Shown here one piece after another: positions 41,928 to 48,493 of a stretch of 48,493 nt of DNA. Origin of the DNA: Hyphomonas sp. BRH_c22 (GTDB lineage Bacteria; Pseudomonadota; Alphaproteobacteria; Caulobacterales; Hyphomonadaceae); the NCBI RefSeq assembly GCF_000961795.1, contig NZ_LADU01000033.1, forward strand, positions 1 through 48,493. The letters run 5' to 3'. Numbering within the stretch: the first letter of the stretch is position 1; each line of letters begins with the position of its first letter. The notes below the pieces were generated by a model. The model was not told the origin of the DNA, did not search any database, and saw only the letters and a list, made by a program, of their open reading frames with translations. A program made the translations under genes and the position numbers.

Positions 41928-44554
41928 AGGAGCCAATTGACGACATCGAAGCTTGGTCACAGAAGCTGTCCCCATGGAGACAAGACGCTTTACGACGCTT
42001 GGCTATAAGTGATCAACTTACTGACAATGATTTCGCCGATCTGATGGCAATGATCAAAGATGAAGCTGGTTTCAAGTTGGAAACGCCTGCACCTTCGGCG
42101 GTCCCCTTTAACAAATCTCATTTTGGCGGTGCAAATAGAACTCCTGTCACCCTCAAAAAAATTAGCAATGTTCAGAATGTCAATCGACTGGCAGCGAATG
42201 CTGAGCTTGAGTTTTGTCCAAACGCATTGACAGTGGTCTACGGTCGAAACGGCAGCGGCAAAAGCGGGTTCGTTCGCATATTGCGCACGGCGTGCCGCAC
42301 GCGGGTGGAAAATCCCGCCAAACTCAAGGTTCTTTCTGATGTTTACGGCGGCGGCACTGATCCGCAGTCAGCCAATATAATCATTGATACGGGCAATGGG
42401 GAAACGCCGATCCCTTGGACGACAGGGATGACGGCAGCACCCGAACTCTCGCAAATTTCTGTGTTCGACACACTTTCCGCGCAGATTTATGTCGATAGCG
42501 GCAACCAGATTCGATATCTGCCCTTCGGTCTCGCCTTACCTCATCGACTCAACGGAGCTTGCCTTAAGCTCAAAGAAAACTTCGACGCAGAGCGAGAGAC
42601 AACGGTCGGAAACAAGGTCAGTCTAACGACGATCATGTTCCCCATCCAGCGAGAAACAAAGAGCCAGCTGTTTGACAAAGCACTCAATAAAGACTCATCC
42701 GACAATGCGATTGAAGTGGCGGCAACATTTTCGACTGCAGATCAAGAGCGGCTCGACGAGGTCATCGCGATCCTATCGGCAAGTGCAGCGGCGGTCGCCG
42801 ACCTGACCTCTCTCATCGGCTGGGTACAGGCGGTCGCAAGCGAGTGCGAAATCGCTGCGACTGCTTTCTCAGACTCGGCCCTGACCGGATTCACAACCTT
42901 GTGGAAAAGCGCCGTCACTGCACGCCAGACAGCGCAGCTCTCGGCAAGCGCTCTGTTTACAGATGAACCACTTCCCGGCGTAGGAAGCGAGAGTTGGCGC
43001 GCTCTATGGGCCGCAGCGCGCGATTATTCTGTCAAAGAGGCGTATGTCGGCGCAGACTTCCCGGTCACTGAAGCGGCAAGTTGCGTGCTTTGCCAGCAGC
43101 CGCTGCTTCCCGCTGGCACCGAGCGAATGCAGAGATTTAAGAATTACATCGACGATACCCTCGATGTGGCTGCCGCAAAGGCAGAGAAGGCCGTCTCCGA
43201 TGCTGCCGACACACTGCCGGCTCTGACGCATCTGAGCGCGGACGGATTTTCGGAACGGGTCGAGCAGATTCGTCAGCGCGACCCGAAACTCGCCGATGCC
43301 CTATCATGTTTTCAGGTGTCAGCGACCCAGCGGCGCGAAGAGGCCGCTGCGCGGTTGACAGGCGACGACAGTGCGCCCGTTTCGGCGCTTGTCTCGCCGC
43401 ATGCCGAGTTGAAAGAATTAGCTCGAAACCTCGGCGACGAAAAGGACAAGCGTGTCAAGGCTGGCGAGGCGCAGGAGCGCGAGAGGCTCGCCAGCGAAAA
43501 GGCCGAACTTGAAGACAAGAAGATACTTGCGGCCAACCGGGAAAAGTTGGTCACGCGGCGGGATCTCCTTGAAACTGACGCAGCTTTCGAAAAAGCGTCG
43601 GCCGAACTACAGACTACGGGGATCACGCGGCGCGCAAACGAGTTGGTCGATTCGCATCTCACAAATGCGGTGGTGACGCGTTTCGACGACGAGCGCGGGC
43701 GGTTCGACATCATGCACCTCAAAGTCGGACTTTCGCGCAAGAGCGGTCAGACCAAAGCCGAATTCGAAGTCGATCCACAGACAAAACTTACCAAGGTTAC
43801 TTCGGAAATTCTCAGCGAAGGAGAGCAGCGGGCACTCGCGCTAGCTGGCTTTCTCACGGAAGTAGCTTTGACCGAGGGGTCTGGACCGATAATCGTCGAC
43901 GACCCAGTATCATCGCTCGACCGCGACCGGAGCGCGCGCGTTGCAGAACGCCTCGCCGAAGAAGCATGTCAACGGCAGGTGATCGTGTTCACCCATGATA
44001 TTATCTTTTTCAACGAATTGTGCGGTGCTGCCGAGAACAAGGGTATTGAGCCAGTAACGATTGCGCTTTTCGGGGATAAAGAGGCTGCAGGAAAGATTGA
44101 TCCCGCCGGCATGATTTGGAAAGGCCTCAACGTTTCAAAGCGTATCGGCAAACTCAAGAACGACTTTGCACCACTACCCAAATTGCTCACCACGAGTCCG
44201 GCCGATTACGAGTACCAAGTGAAGAACCTTTATGGCCGCTTGCGGGATACTTATGAGCGTGTTGTCGAAGAGGTAATTTTCAGGGATATCGTGCGCCGAG
44301 GCACCGACGTTATCAAGGCGCAGGAACTCCGCTATGTCACCTTGTCGGACGCGCTCGCGATCCGGTTCCATGAAGGCATGACGCGCGCCAACACCTACAG
44401 CCATGATAATCCAGCCTCAGATACTGTAGGCATTCCTCAACCGGATGATTTTACGGCTGACATCGCAGCACTGGAGAAGCTCGTCGCAGACCTCCAGGCT
44501 GCAAGCAAGTCCGCCGAGGCAGCGAGGCCGCAGATGAAACCAAAAAAATATTGA
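41924..44554 (+). CDS. AAA_13-type SMC-like ATPase with zinc hook, RloC/PrrC-like candidate
   Basis: The product is 876 residues. An N-terminal helical domain (about 5–50, LSPWRQDALRRLAISDQLTDND in part) is of a type I recall on defence ATPases. Walker A is GRNGSGKS (107–114). Coiled-coil arms meet at CVLC (Cys387, Cys390), a zinc-hook-like knot. The signature LSEGEQ begins at 630, Walker B is IIVDDPVSSLD (Asp659, Asp660), and the switch is His691. The C-terminal part has Arg774-x3-Glu778 and then His816 or His827, reminiscent of the PrrC/RloC anticodon nuclease triad. An in-frame stop lies 2 codons upstream, so TTG 41924 (with AAGGGG) is the start. It is coupled to the small ORF and sbcDC. 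Confidence 0.8.
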   Translation: MKEPIDDIEAWSQKLSPWRQDALRRLAISDQLTDNDFADLMAMIKDEAGFKLETPAPSAVPFNKSHFGGANRTPVTLKKISNVQNVNRLAANAELEFCPNALTVVYGRNGSGKSGFVRILRTACRTRVENPAKLKVLSDVYGGGTDPQSANIIIDTGNGETPIPWTTGMTAAPELSQISVFDTLSAQIYVDSGNQIRYLPFGLALPHRLNGACLKLKENFDAERETTVGNKVSLTTIMFPIQRETKSQLFDKALNKDSSDNAIEVAATFSTADQERLDEVIAILSASAAAVADLTSLIGWVQAVASECEIAATAFSDSALTGFTTLWKSAVTARQTAQLSASALFTDEPLPGVGSESWRALWAAARDYSVKEAYVGADFPVTEAASCVLCQQPLLPAGTERMQRFKNYIDDTLDVAAAKAEKAVSDAADTLPALTHLSADGFSERVEQIRQRDPKLADALSCFQVSATQRREEAAARLTGDDSAPVSALVSPHAELKELARNLGDEKDKRVKAGEAQERERLASEKAELEDKKILAANREKLVTRRDLLETDAAFEKASAELQTTGITRRANELVDSHLTNAVVTRFDDERGRFDIMHLKVGLSRKSGQTKAEFEVDPQTKLTKVTSEILSEGEQRALALAGFLTEVALTEGSGPIIVDDPVSSLDRDRSARVAERLAEEACQRQVIVFTHDIIFFNELCGAAENKGIEPVTIALFGDKEAAGKIDPAGMIWKGLNVSKRIGKLKNDFAPLPKLLTTSPADYEYQVKNLYGRLRDTYERVVEEVIFRDIVRRGTDVIKAQELRYVTLSDALAIRFHEGMTRANTYSHDNPASDTVGIPQPDDFTADIAALEKLVADLQAASKSAEAARPQMKPKKY

Positions 44555-44618
44555 TTTGTTTTGAGGTGTTTATGGCTTCGGTTTCATTTGATGGCTAACG
44601 CCGCCAGCGCACGGCTGC

Positions 44619-44933
44619 TCAGCTAGCTTTCGCCCGGTTCCAGATCATGACGCCGGTGCCGTCCTTCTCATTCTCGAAGAAGGCCGCGCGCATCGGGCTG
44701 GCGAAGCTCGGATCATCAAGTTTGACGGCGAGGTAGGGCGTCTCGCCGTCCTTGCTTTCCTGACGCCAGGCCGCGCCGAGTTCTGCCCCGCCGGCATAGA
44801 GCCGGAAGTCGGGCGCGCCCTCTGAGGTCTTGTCACTGTTGGGGACAAGCTGGGCTTTGACGTTGATGGTCATGGTGCGGATGGTGCCGGTATAGCTGCC
44901 ATCCTTCAGGGTGAACGTGCCGATCTGTGCCAT
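44619..44933 (-). CDS. DUF736 family protein
   Basis: The product is 104 residues. It opens MAQIGTFTLKDGSYTGTIRT and carries APDFRLYAGGAELGAAWRQ, the standard DUF736 pattern. These small proteins are common on conjugative elements of alphaproteobacteria, near trb genes, with no known function. The start is ATG 44933; the upstream frame overlaps the DUF2274 gene. It is the last gene of the leftward trb run, convergent with the RloC-like gene. Confidence 0.93.
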   Translation of the reverse strand: MAQIGTFTLKDGSYTGTIRTMTINVKAQLVPNSDKTSEGAPDFRLYAGGAELGAAWRQESKDGETPYLAVKLDDPSFASPMRAAFFENEKDGTGVMIWNRAKAS

Positions 44934-44937
44934 TGGT

Positions 44938-45174
44938 TTAGGTCTCCTTGCTGGCATTGGAATGAAGGGCGCGGCGCGCCCGCTTGAACCCGGCATCTGA
45001 AGCCAGGAAGCTTTCGATCATGGCGGGGATCAGCGCTTCGGGCTTTTCCTCCGCGCCATAGGTCTGGCGGTAGATTTCGGCATAGTCGCTGAGCGCGCTG
45101 GCGAGGTCGGGATCAACCGAGAGGCTCATGCGCACCGGCGTGCGGTCGGGTAATTTGTCGAGACGAAGGGTCAT
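44938..45174 (-). CDS. DUF2274 family protein
   Basis: The product is 78 residues. LRLDKLPDRTPVRMSLSVDPDL and LSDYAEIYRQTYG fit DUF2274, a small helical family found directly after trbI on conjugative elements. Its start overlaps the trbI stop as ATGA, so the two are coupled. It may help conjugation or its control, but the function is unknown. Confidence 0.92.
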   Translation of the reverse strand: MTLRLDKLPDRTPVRMSLSVDPDLASALSDYAEIYRQTYGAEEKPEALIPAMIESFLASDAGFKRARRALHSNASKET

Positions 45175-46448
45175 CGTGTGGCTCCTTGGGGATGGGGTCT
45201 GAGGATGAGATCGCGGGTGACGACCACACGCACCGGCCAGCCGGGGCGCACGCGGATGGTCGGCTGGATGCCAAGGTTGCGCTCAACCACGCGCTGACCG
45301 GCTTGGTTGATGGTGTCCGTCGTGCCGCGGCGGATGGCGCGTTCGAGATCGCCGTCGCCGTCTGCGCCGAGTTCGGCCCCGACGCCGAGGATGGTCGCAA
45401 GACCGGCCGCGACAAACACGCGATCCCAGTGATGATCGGTTCTGTCTGAGAGGCCTGCAAAGCCCTGCGCGTCCGCGCCGGGCGCAGAGATGAGGATGGA
45501 GGACCCGTCAGGGAAGATGATCCTGTCCCAGGTCACCAGAGCCCGGTCCTGCCCGAATGAGACTTCGGACTGGTAGCGTCCGATGAGGCGTGAGCCTTGC
45601 GGGATCAGGAGATACTGCCCGGTCACGGTGTCATAAACGGGCTGCGTCACCTGCGCGACGATTGTGCCGGGCAGGTCCGAGTTGATGCCGGTGACCAGCG
45701 AGGCCGGGATCAGCGTGCCCGCCATCACCTGATAAGGCGAGGCCGGGTCCTGCAGCCCATGCGGATTGTAGATGTCGCTGGCAGAACCCTCGCTCGCAAA
45801 GGCGAGCTTGCGGCTTTGGAGATTGGTATCGGCGGGCTGACCGAACGCTGACGGTGCGCCTTGCGGCAGGGCCGCGAGTGCAAGAAGCTCCGAGCCGAGA
45901 TCAAGTGCTGGGTCGCGATAAGCGGGGCGAGCCCCGGTGGTGCTTGCCATGCCGCTCTGAGAGTCGAGCCGGAAGAAGACCGGCGCGCGGGCGGCTTCAT
46001 CGGCGAGCGCTGCCTCGCGCATGCGCCGGGCGCGTTCGGCCTCGTCAGCCGGGTTCGGGCGGAAATCGTCTTCGAAGCGGGTCACGTATTCAGGCTCGAT
46101 GCCAAGCTCGCGTTCAGCGCGCAGCATGGTCGCGCCGAGATCGCCCGACAGCGGCGGGCCAAGGCGTGCTATGCGGTCTTCGACCGGCGCGATGTCGCTA
46201 TAGCTTGTCGGGAGTGTGGAGAGGCCTTCGGGCTTGCGTGTGTTGGTCGTGTTGTAAAGCTCGCGGCGGGCATCGGGGTCGACCGCAGTTGGCGGCTTCA
46301 GGGCAATGCTCATGGCGGCGAACAGGGCGAGCACGCCAATGCCTGCGCCGACCATCAGGACCTTGCGATTGATCCGTGTAACCGGCTTCGGGCTGGAGCG
46401 GATCTTCAGCCGCTCGGCATGCTCGTCGAAGGGAATGGGCTCGGACAT
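45171..46448 (-). CDS. trbI: Conjugal transfer protein TrbI (VirB10-like)
   Basis: The product is 425 residues from ATG 46448. It has a short cytoplasmic end, one membrane segment (about 29–47), a long Pro/Arg-rich linker, and the C-terminal VirB10 domain (about 240–425) with GTLIPASLVTGINSDLPG, QVTQPVYDTVTGQYLLIPQGSRLIG in part, and the LFVAAGLATILGVG-type antenna segment. VirB10 spans inner and outer membranes and senses ATP use in the type IV secretion channel. It follows trbG by 4 nt. Confidence 0.95.
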   Translation of the reverse strand: MSEPIPFDEHAERLKIRSSPKPVTRINRKVLMVGAGIGVLALFAAMSIALKPPTAVDPDARRELYNTTNTRKPEGLSTLPTSYSDIAPVEDRIARLGPPLSGDLGATMLRAERELGIEPEYVTRFEDDFRPNPADEAERARRMREAALADEAARAPVFFRLDSQSGMASTTGARPAYRDPALDLGSELLALAALPQGAPSAFGQPADTNLQSRKLAFASEGSASDIYNPHGLQDPASPYQVMAGTLIPASLVTGINSDLPGTIVAQVTQPVYDTVTGQYLLIPQGSRLIGRYQSEVSFGQDRALVTWDRIIFPDGSSILISAPGADAQGFAGLSDRTDHHWDRVFVAAGLATILGVGAELGADGDGDLERAIRRGTTDTINQAGQRVVERNLGIQPTIRVRPGWPVRVVVTRDLILRPHPQGATR

Positions 46449-46452
46449 CTTC

Positions 46453-47499
46453 CTAGCCCCCGAAGATCGCGGCCAGCGGCGGACGGCGCTCATTGCGCGA
46501 GATGCGGACAACGGTCTGATTGCGCTCGCCAAGGCGCAGCTCGGCCGCGCGGAACAGCCGGTCGACGACATAATAATTGCCGCGCACGCGATAGTTGACG
46601 AGTTCCGCGTCGCCATCCGCGCCCAGAACAAAGAGCGGCGGCATGTCCGTGGTGGCAATGTCCTCCGGCATCTGGATGAACACCTGACGGCCATCATCGA
46701 AGACCCGCACCGGCTTCCAGTCGGGGCTGTCGCCGGAGAGCCGGTAATCGAAGTTGAGGCCTTCAAGGGTAAGGCCGCGTTCAATGCTGCCAGCGTCGCG
46801 TGCGATGGCGCGTTCATTGCGGGCGGTCAGGCCCGCGAGTTCATCAGCCGGATAGCGCCAGGAGAGCGCGGCCATGTAGCCGCCTTCGGTACTTTCCAGT
46901 TCGAGGTGATAGGTGCGCCGGTCGGTGGCGATCATCAGGTTTGTGCGGATGCCGGATGAGATCGGCTTGACCAGCACATGGGCGCGGGCCGTTGCGCCCG
47001 ATCCTGAGATCGTGTCGCCGACCACCCAGCGGACCGTGTCACCCGCTGAGACCGACACCAACTCTTCGCCCGGCTGAAGCGCGATGTCGCTGACCTGACC
47101 GGGACTGGCATAGAGGCGGTAGAGCGCGCCCTCGGTATAAGGATAGACTTGGATCGCGTTGACGTATCCATCGACCGAAGGTTCGATCAGCGCGCTGGTG
47201 CGGCCTTGTCTTATCGCTTCTGCCGGTGAAACCGAGGGCGCGCTGACGGTCCTTGTATAGGTCCGCGTGACGCTGCCATCGGGATTGGTGGTGACCCGCG
47301 CGCCGATTGGCATCATCTGGCCGGGCAGCGGAAGTGCCACGGCGGTTTCGACGATTTCGACGGGATAGTCGGCGCGGTCCTCGACGGGCGTGGCCGCGAC
47401 AAAGGCCGCCGGATCAATCGGTTCGAGTTCCGTCGTGGCGCAGGCCGTGGTGAGTGCGAGGGCCGAAGTGGCAAGCAGAATACGAAGCATGGGGATCAT
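46453..47499 (-). CDS. trbG: Conjugal transfer protein TrbG (VirB9-like)
   Basis: The product is 348 residues. The N-terminus has a lipoprotein-like signal (LALTTAC). The VirB9/CagX domain includes YPYTEGALYRLYASPGQVSDIAL, ARAHVLVKPISSGIRTNLMI and the C-terminal LVNYRVRGNYYVVDRLF. VirB9 forms the outer-membrane core with VirB7 and VirB10. The ATG at 47499 overlaps the trbF stop (ATGA). Confidence 0.95.
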   Translation of the reverse strand: MIPMLRILLATSALALTTACATTELEPIDPAAFVAATPVEDRADYPVEIVETAVALPLPGQMMPIGARVTTNPDGSVTRTYTRTVSAPSVSPAEAIRQGRTSALIEPSVDGYVNAIQVYPYTEGALYRLYASPGQVSDIALQPGEELVSVSAGDTVRWVVGDTISGSGATARAHVLVKPISSGIRTNLMIATDRRTYHLELESTEGGYMAALSWRYPADELAGLTARNERAIARDAGSIERGLTLEGLNFDYRLSGDSPDWKPVRVFDDGRQVFIQMPEDIATTDMPPLFVLGADGDAELVNYRVRGNYYVVDRLFRAAELRLGERNQTVVRISRNERRPPLAAIFGG

Positions 47500-48188
47500 T
47501 CTCCTGTGACAAGGTCCTGACCCCAGTTCAGGGCATGGACATAAAGGCCGAGCGGATTGGCGCGCAGGGTCTCTGCGTCCGTCGGCGGCTGGGTGATGAG
47601 AGTGAAATTGCCGGTGAACCTTTGGGCACGGACCAGCGCGCCATTCTCATAGGTCTTCTCGATCCAGCGGGCCTGGAAGCTGTCGTCCGAGACGCGCACC
47701 ACGCTGACCACATCCACGGTGCGGGACTTGCGGCCGACATCGGCGAAGGGATCATTGGCCGAGGCGTATTCGTTGAGCGTGGTCGCGGCGCGGTCAGTCA
47801 CGAAGTCATAGGCACGCAGCCAGTTCTCGCGCACGACGACAGGATCGACGGAAAGGCCCCGGACATGTTCAATGAAGTTGGCAAGGTGATGGGCGATCTG
47901 GGCATCGGTCGGCGTATAGCGTTCCGTCGCCGGAGCAACGGCGCGGGCCGCGCCGGTCTCATCGACTTCCACGACATAGGGCGTGACGGTGGACTGCATC
48001 GAGCGCCAGACCAGCGCGCCGGAGGTGACGAAGCAAAGCCCGAGACAGCCGATCGCCATGAGCCGCCAGTTTTTCGCCTGCACGCGGGCGGAACCAATTC
48101 TTTCGTCCCATACCTGTCCGGCCTTCTGATAAGGCGTTTCGGGGAACGGGCTTGGCCCATAGCTGGAGGAAGATCGCCTGAAAGCCAT
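47496..48188 (-). CDS. trbF: Conjugal transfer protein TrbF (VirB8-like)
   Basis: The product is 230 residues. The cytoplasmic N-terminus contains NPYQKAGQVWDER-like sequence (here TPYQKAGQVWDERIG). One membrane segment lies at about 42–62, followed by a periplasmic NTF2-like VirB8 domain with TPYVVEVDETG and NWLRAYDFVTDRA. VirB8 is the assembly hub of the inner-membrane complex. It is coupled to trbG and preceded by trbL. Confidence 0.94.
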   Translation of the reverse strand: MAFRRSSSSYGPSPFPETPYQKAGQVWDERIGSARVQAKNWRLMAIGCLGLCFVTSGALVWRSMQSTVTPYVVEVDETGAARAVAPATERYTPTDAQIAHHLANFIEHVRGLSVDPVVVRENWLRAYDFVTDRAATTLNEYASANDPFADVGRKSRTVDVVSVVRVSDDSFQARWIEKTYENGALVRAQRFTGNFTLITQPPTDAETLRANPLGLYVHALNWGQDLVTGE

Positions 48189-48191
48189 TGT

Positions 48192-48493
48192 CTAATCGTC
48201 CTTGTCTTTGAGGGTGGGGTTCGCGCCCGAAGCGCCGCGATCACCGTCGCGGATCGAGTGCGCGGCCATCTGCCCTGCCTGTCCCATGCGCTGGCTGGTC
48301 TGCATGCGCCGCGCCCAGCCGGGGCTTTGGGCAGAGGATGATGCGGAGGCAGGGTTTTGCATGGATGCGGTCGGCGAACCGCCGGTGGCGCGCCAGGCGC
48401 CTTGACTGCCGCGCTGGTAGGCCTCACGCATGGACTGGGCGGGACGGCTTGCTGCGCGGCGCATGGCGTCCCCGCCAGCGCGGGCGACACCGG
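48192..48493 (-). CDS. trbL: Conjugal transfer protein TrbL (VirB6-like), C-terminal part (partial)
   Basis: Only about 100 C-terminal residues are in the window; the open frame continues past the right edge. The visible part is Ala/Gly/Ser/Gln-rich and unstructured (MREAYQRGSQGAWRATGGS), like the tail of TrbL. The assignment rests mainly on its position directly before trbF. The membrane part of this VirB6-like protein lies outside the window. Confidence 0.75.
   Translation of the reverse strand, partial: GVARAGGDAMRRAASRPAQSMREAYQRGSQGAWRATGGSPTASMQNPASASSSAQSPGWARRMQTSQRMGQAGQMAAHSIRDGDRGASGANPTLKDKDD

Larger units (their letters stand above)
33152..48493. mobile_element. Integrative conjugative element (Tn4371-like), left part
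   Basis: The element starts at a tRNA-Arg 3' fragment, carries a tyrosine integrase, then an AbiE pair, a WYL–SbcCD–ATPase cluster, and DUF736, DUF2274 and trbI/G/F/L genes, and runs off the right edge. The trb order with DUF2274 and DUF736 after trbI is typical of Tn4371-type elements in alpha- and betaproteobacteria. Relaxase, coupling protein, replication genes and the right end are not in the window, so mobility cannot be judged. Confidence 0.85.

Noticed and set aside
33152..48493. Insertion sequences or transposase genes in the island
   Set aside because: No transposase reading frame or flanking terminal inverted repeat is visible in this part of the element.

Overview
The window looks like a piece of a GC-rich alphaproteobacterial chromosome, most likely a Hyphomonadaceae-type marine bacterium (Hyphomonas or a relative). 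This is inferred from gene content, not from a search. The supporting signs are the order aroA–(OYE)–cmk–rpsA–ihfB, the lptC–lptA–lptB–rpoN block, a FYDLN_acid (TIGR02300) protein beside aroA, a DUF1150 protein, and a TIGR03805/TIGR03806-like lipoprotein/cytochrome pair.

Left and middle part (1–33.15 kb), core chromosome. After a partial PLP enzyme with a divergent Lrp/AsnC regulator comes a zinc-homeostasis block. A ZIP transporter, a HupE/UreJ-like membrane protein and a secreted protein run leftward. A ZrgA (DUF2796) lipoprotein, an ABC ATPase, an FtsX-type permease and a DUF3299 protein run rightward. The two sets share a promoter region holding a Zur-box-like site. Next are a HAD hydrolase, mscL, ihfB, an rpsA with an unusual C-terminal helix-hairpin-helix domain, cmk, an OYE-family oxidoreductase, aroA, the FYDLN protein, tRNA-Ala(GGC), DUF1150, a beta-helix lipoprotein with a diheme cytochrome, a YaiI-type protein, an enoyl-CoA hydratase/CoA-transferase pair, a small RNase D, the LPS-export/sigma-54 operon, a nucleic acid/nucleoside salvage group (S1/P1 nuclease, ribokinase, nucleoside hydrolase, cytidine deaminase), a thioesterase, an OmpA/DUF4398 envelope pair and several unknown proteins.

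Right part (about 33.15 kb to the end), an integrated conjugative island. Its left edge is a 45-nt copy of the 3' half of tRNA-Arg(CCG), followed by short direct repeats and a tyrosine integrase. The right side of the window enters a Tn4371-like conjugation module on the minus strand (trbL, trbF, trbG, trbI, DUF2274, DUF736). The intact tRNA and the rest of the element should lie beyond the window.

Between integrase and trb genes sits a defence cargo. It holds the AbiEi/AbiEii type IV toxin–antitoxin pair, a WYL regulator of the BrxR/CapW type, and a divergent four-gene operon: sbcD, sbcC, an unreported-looking 46-codon ORF, and an 876-residue zinc-hook ATPase resembling the anticodon nuclease RloC. 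Every junction in this operon is a stop/start overlap (ATGA, TAATG, TTGA). A perfect inverted repeat lies in the WYL/sbcD promoter gap. I consider this WYL–SbcD–SbcC–small ORF–RloC-like unit the best candidate for an undescribed anti-phage system in the window.
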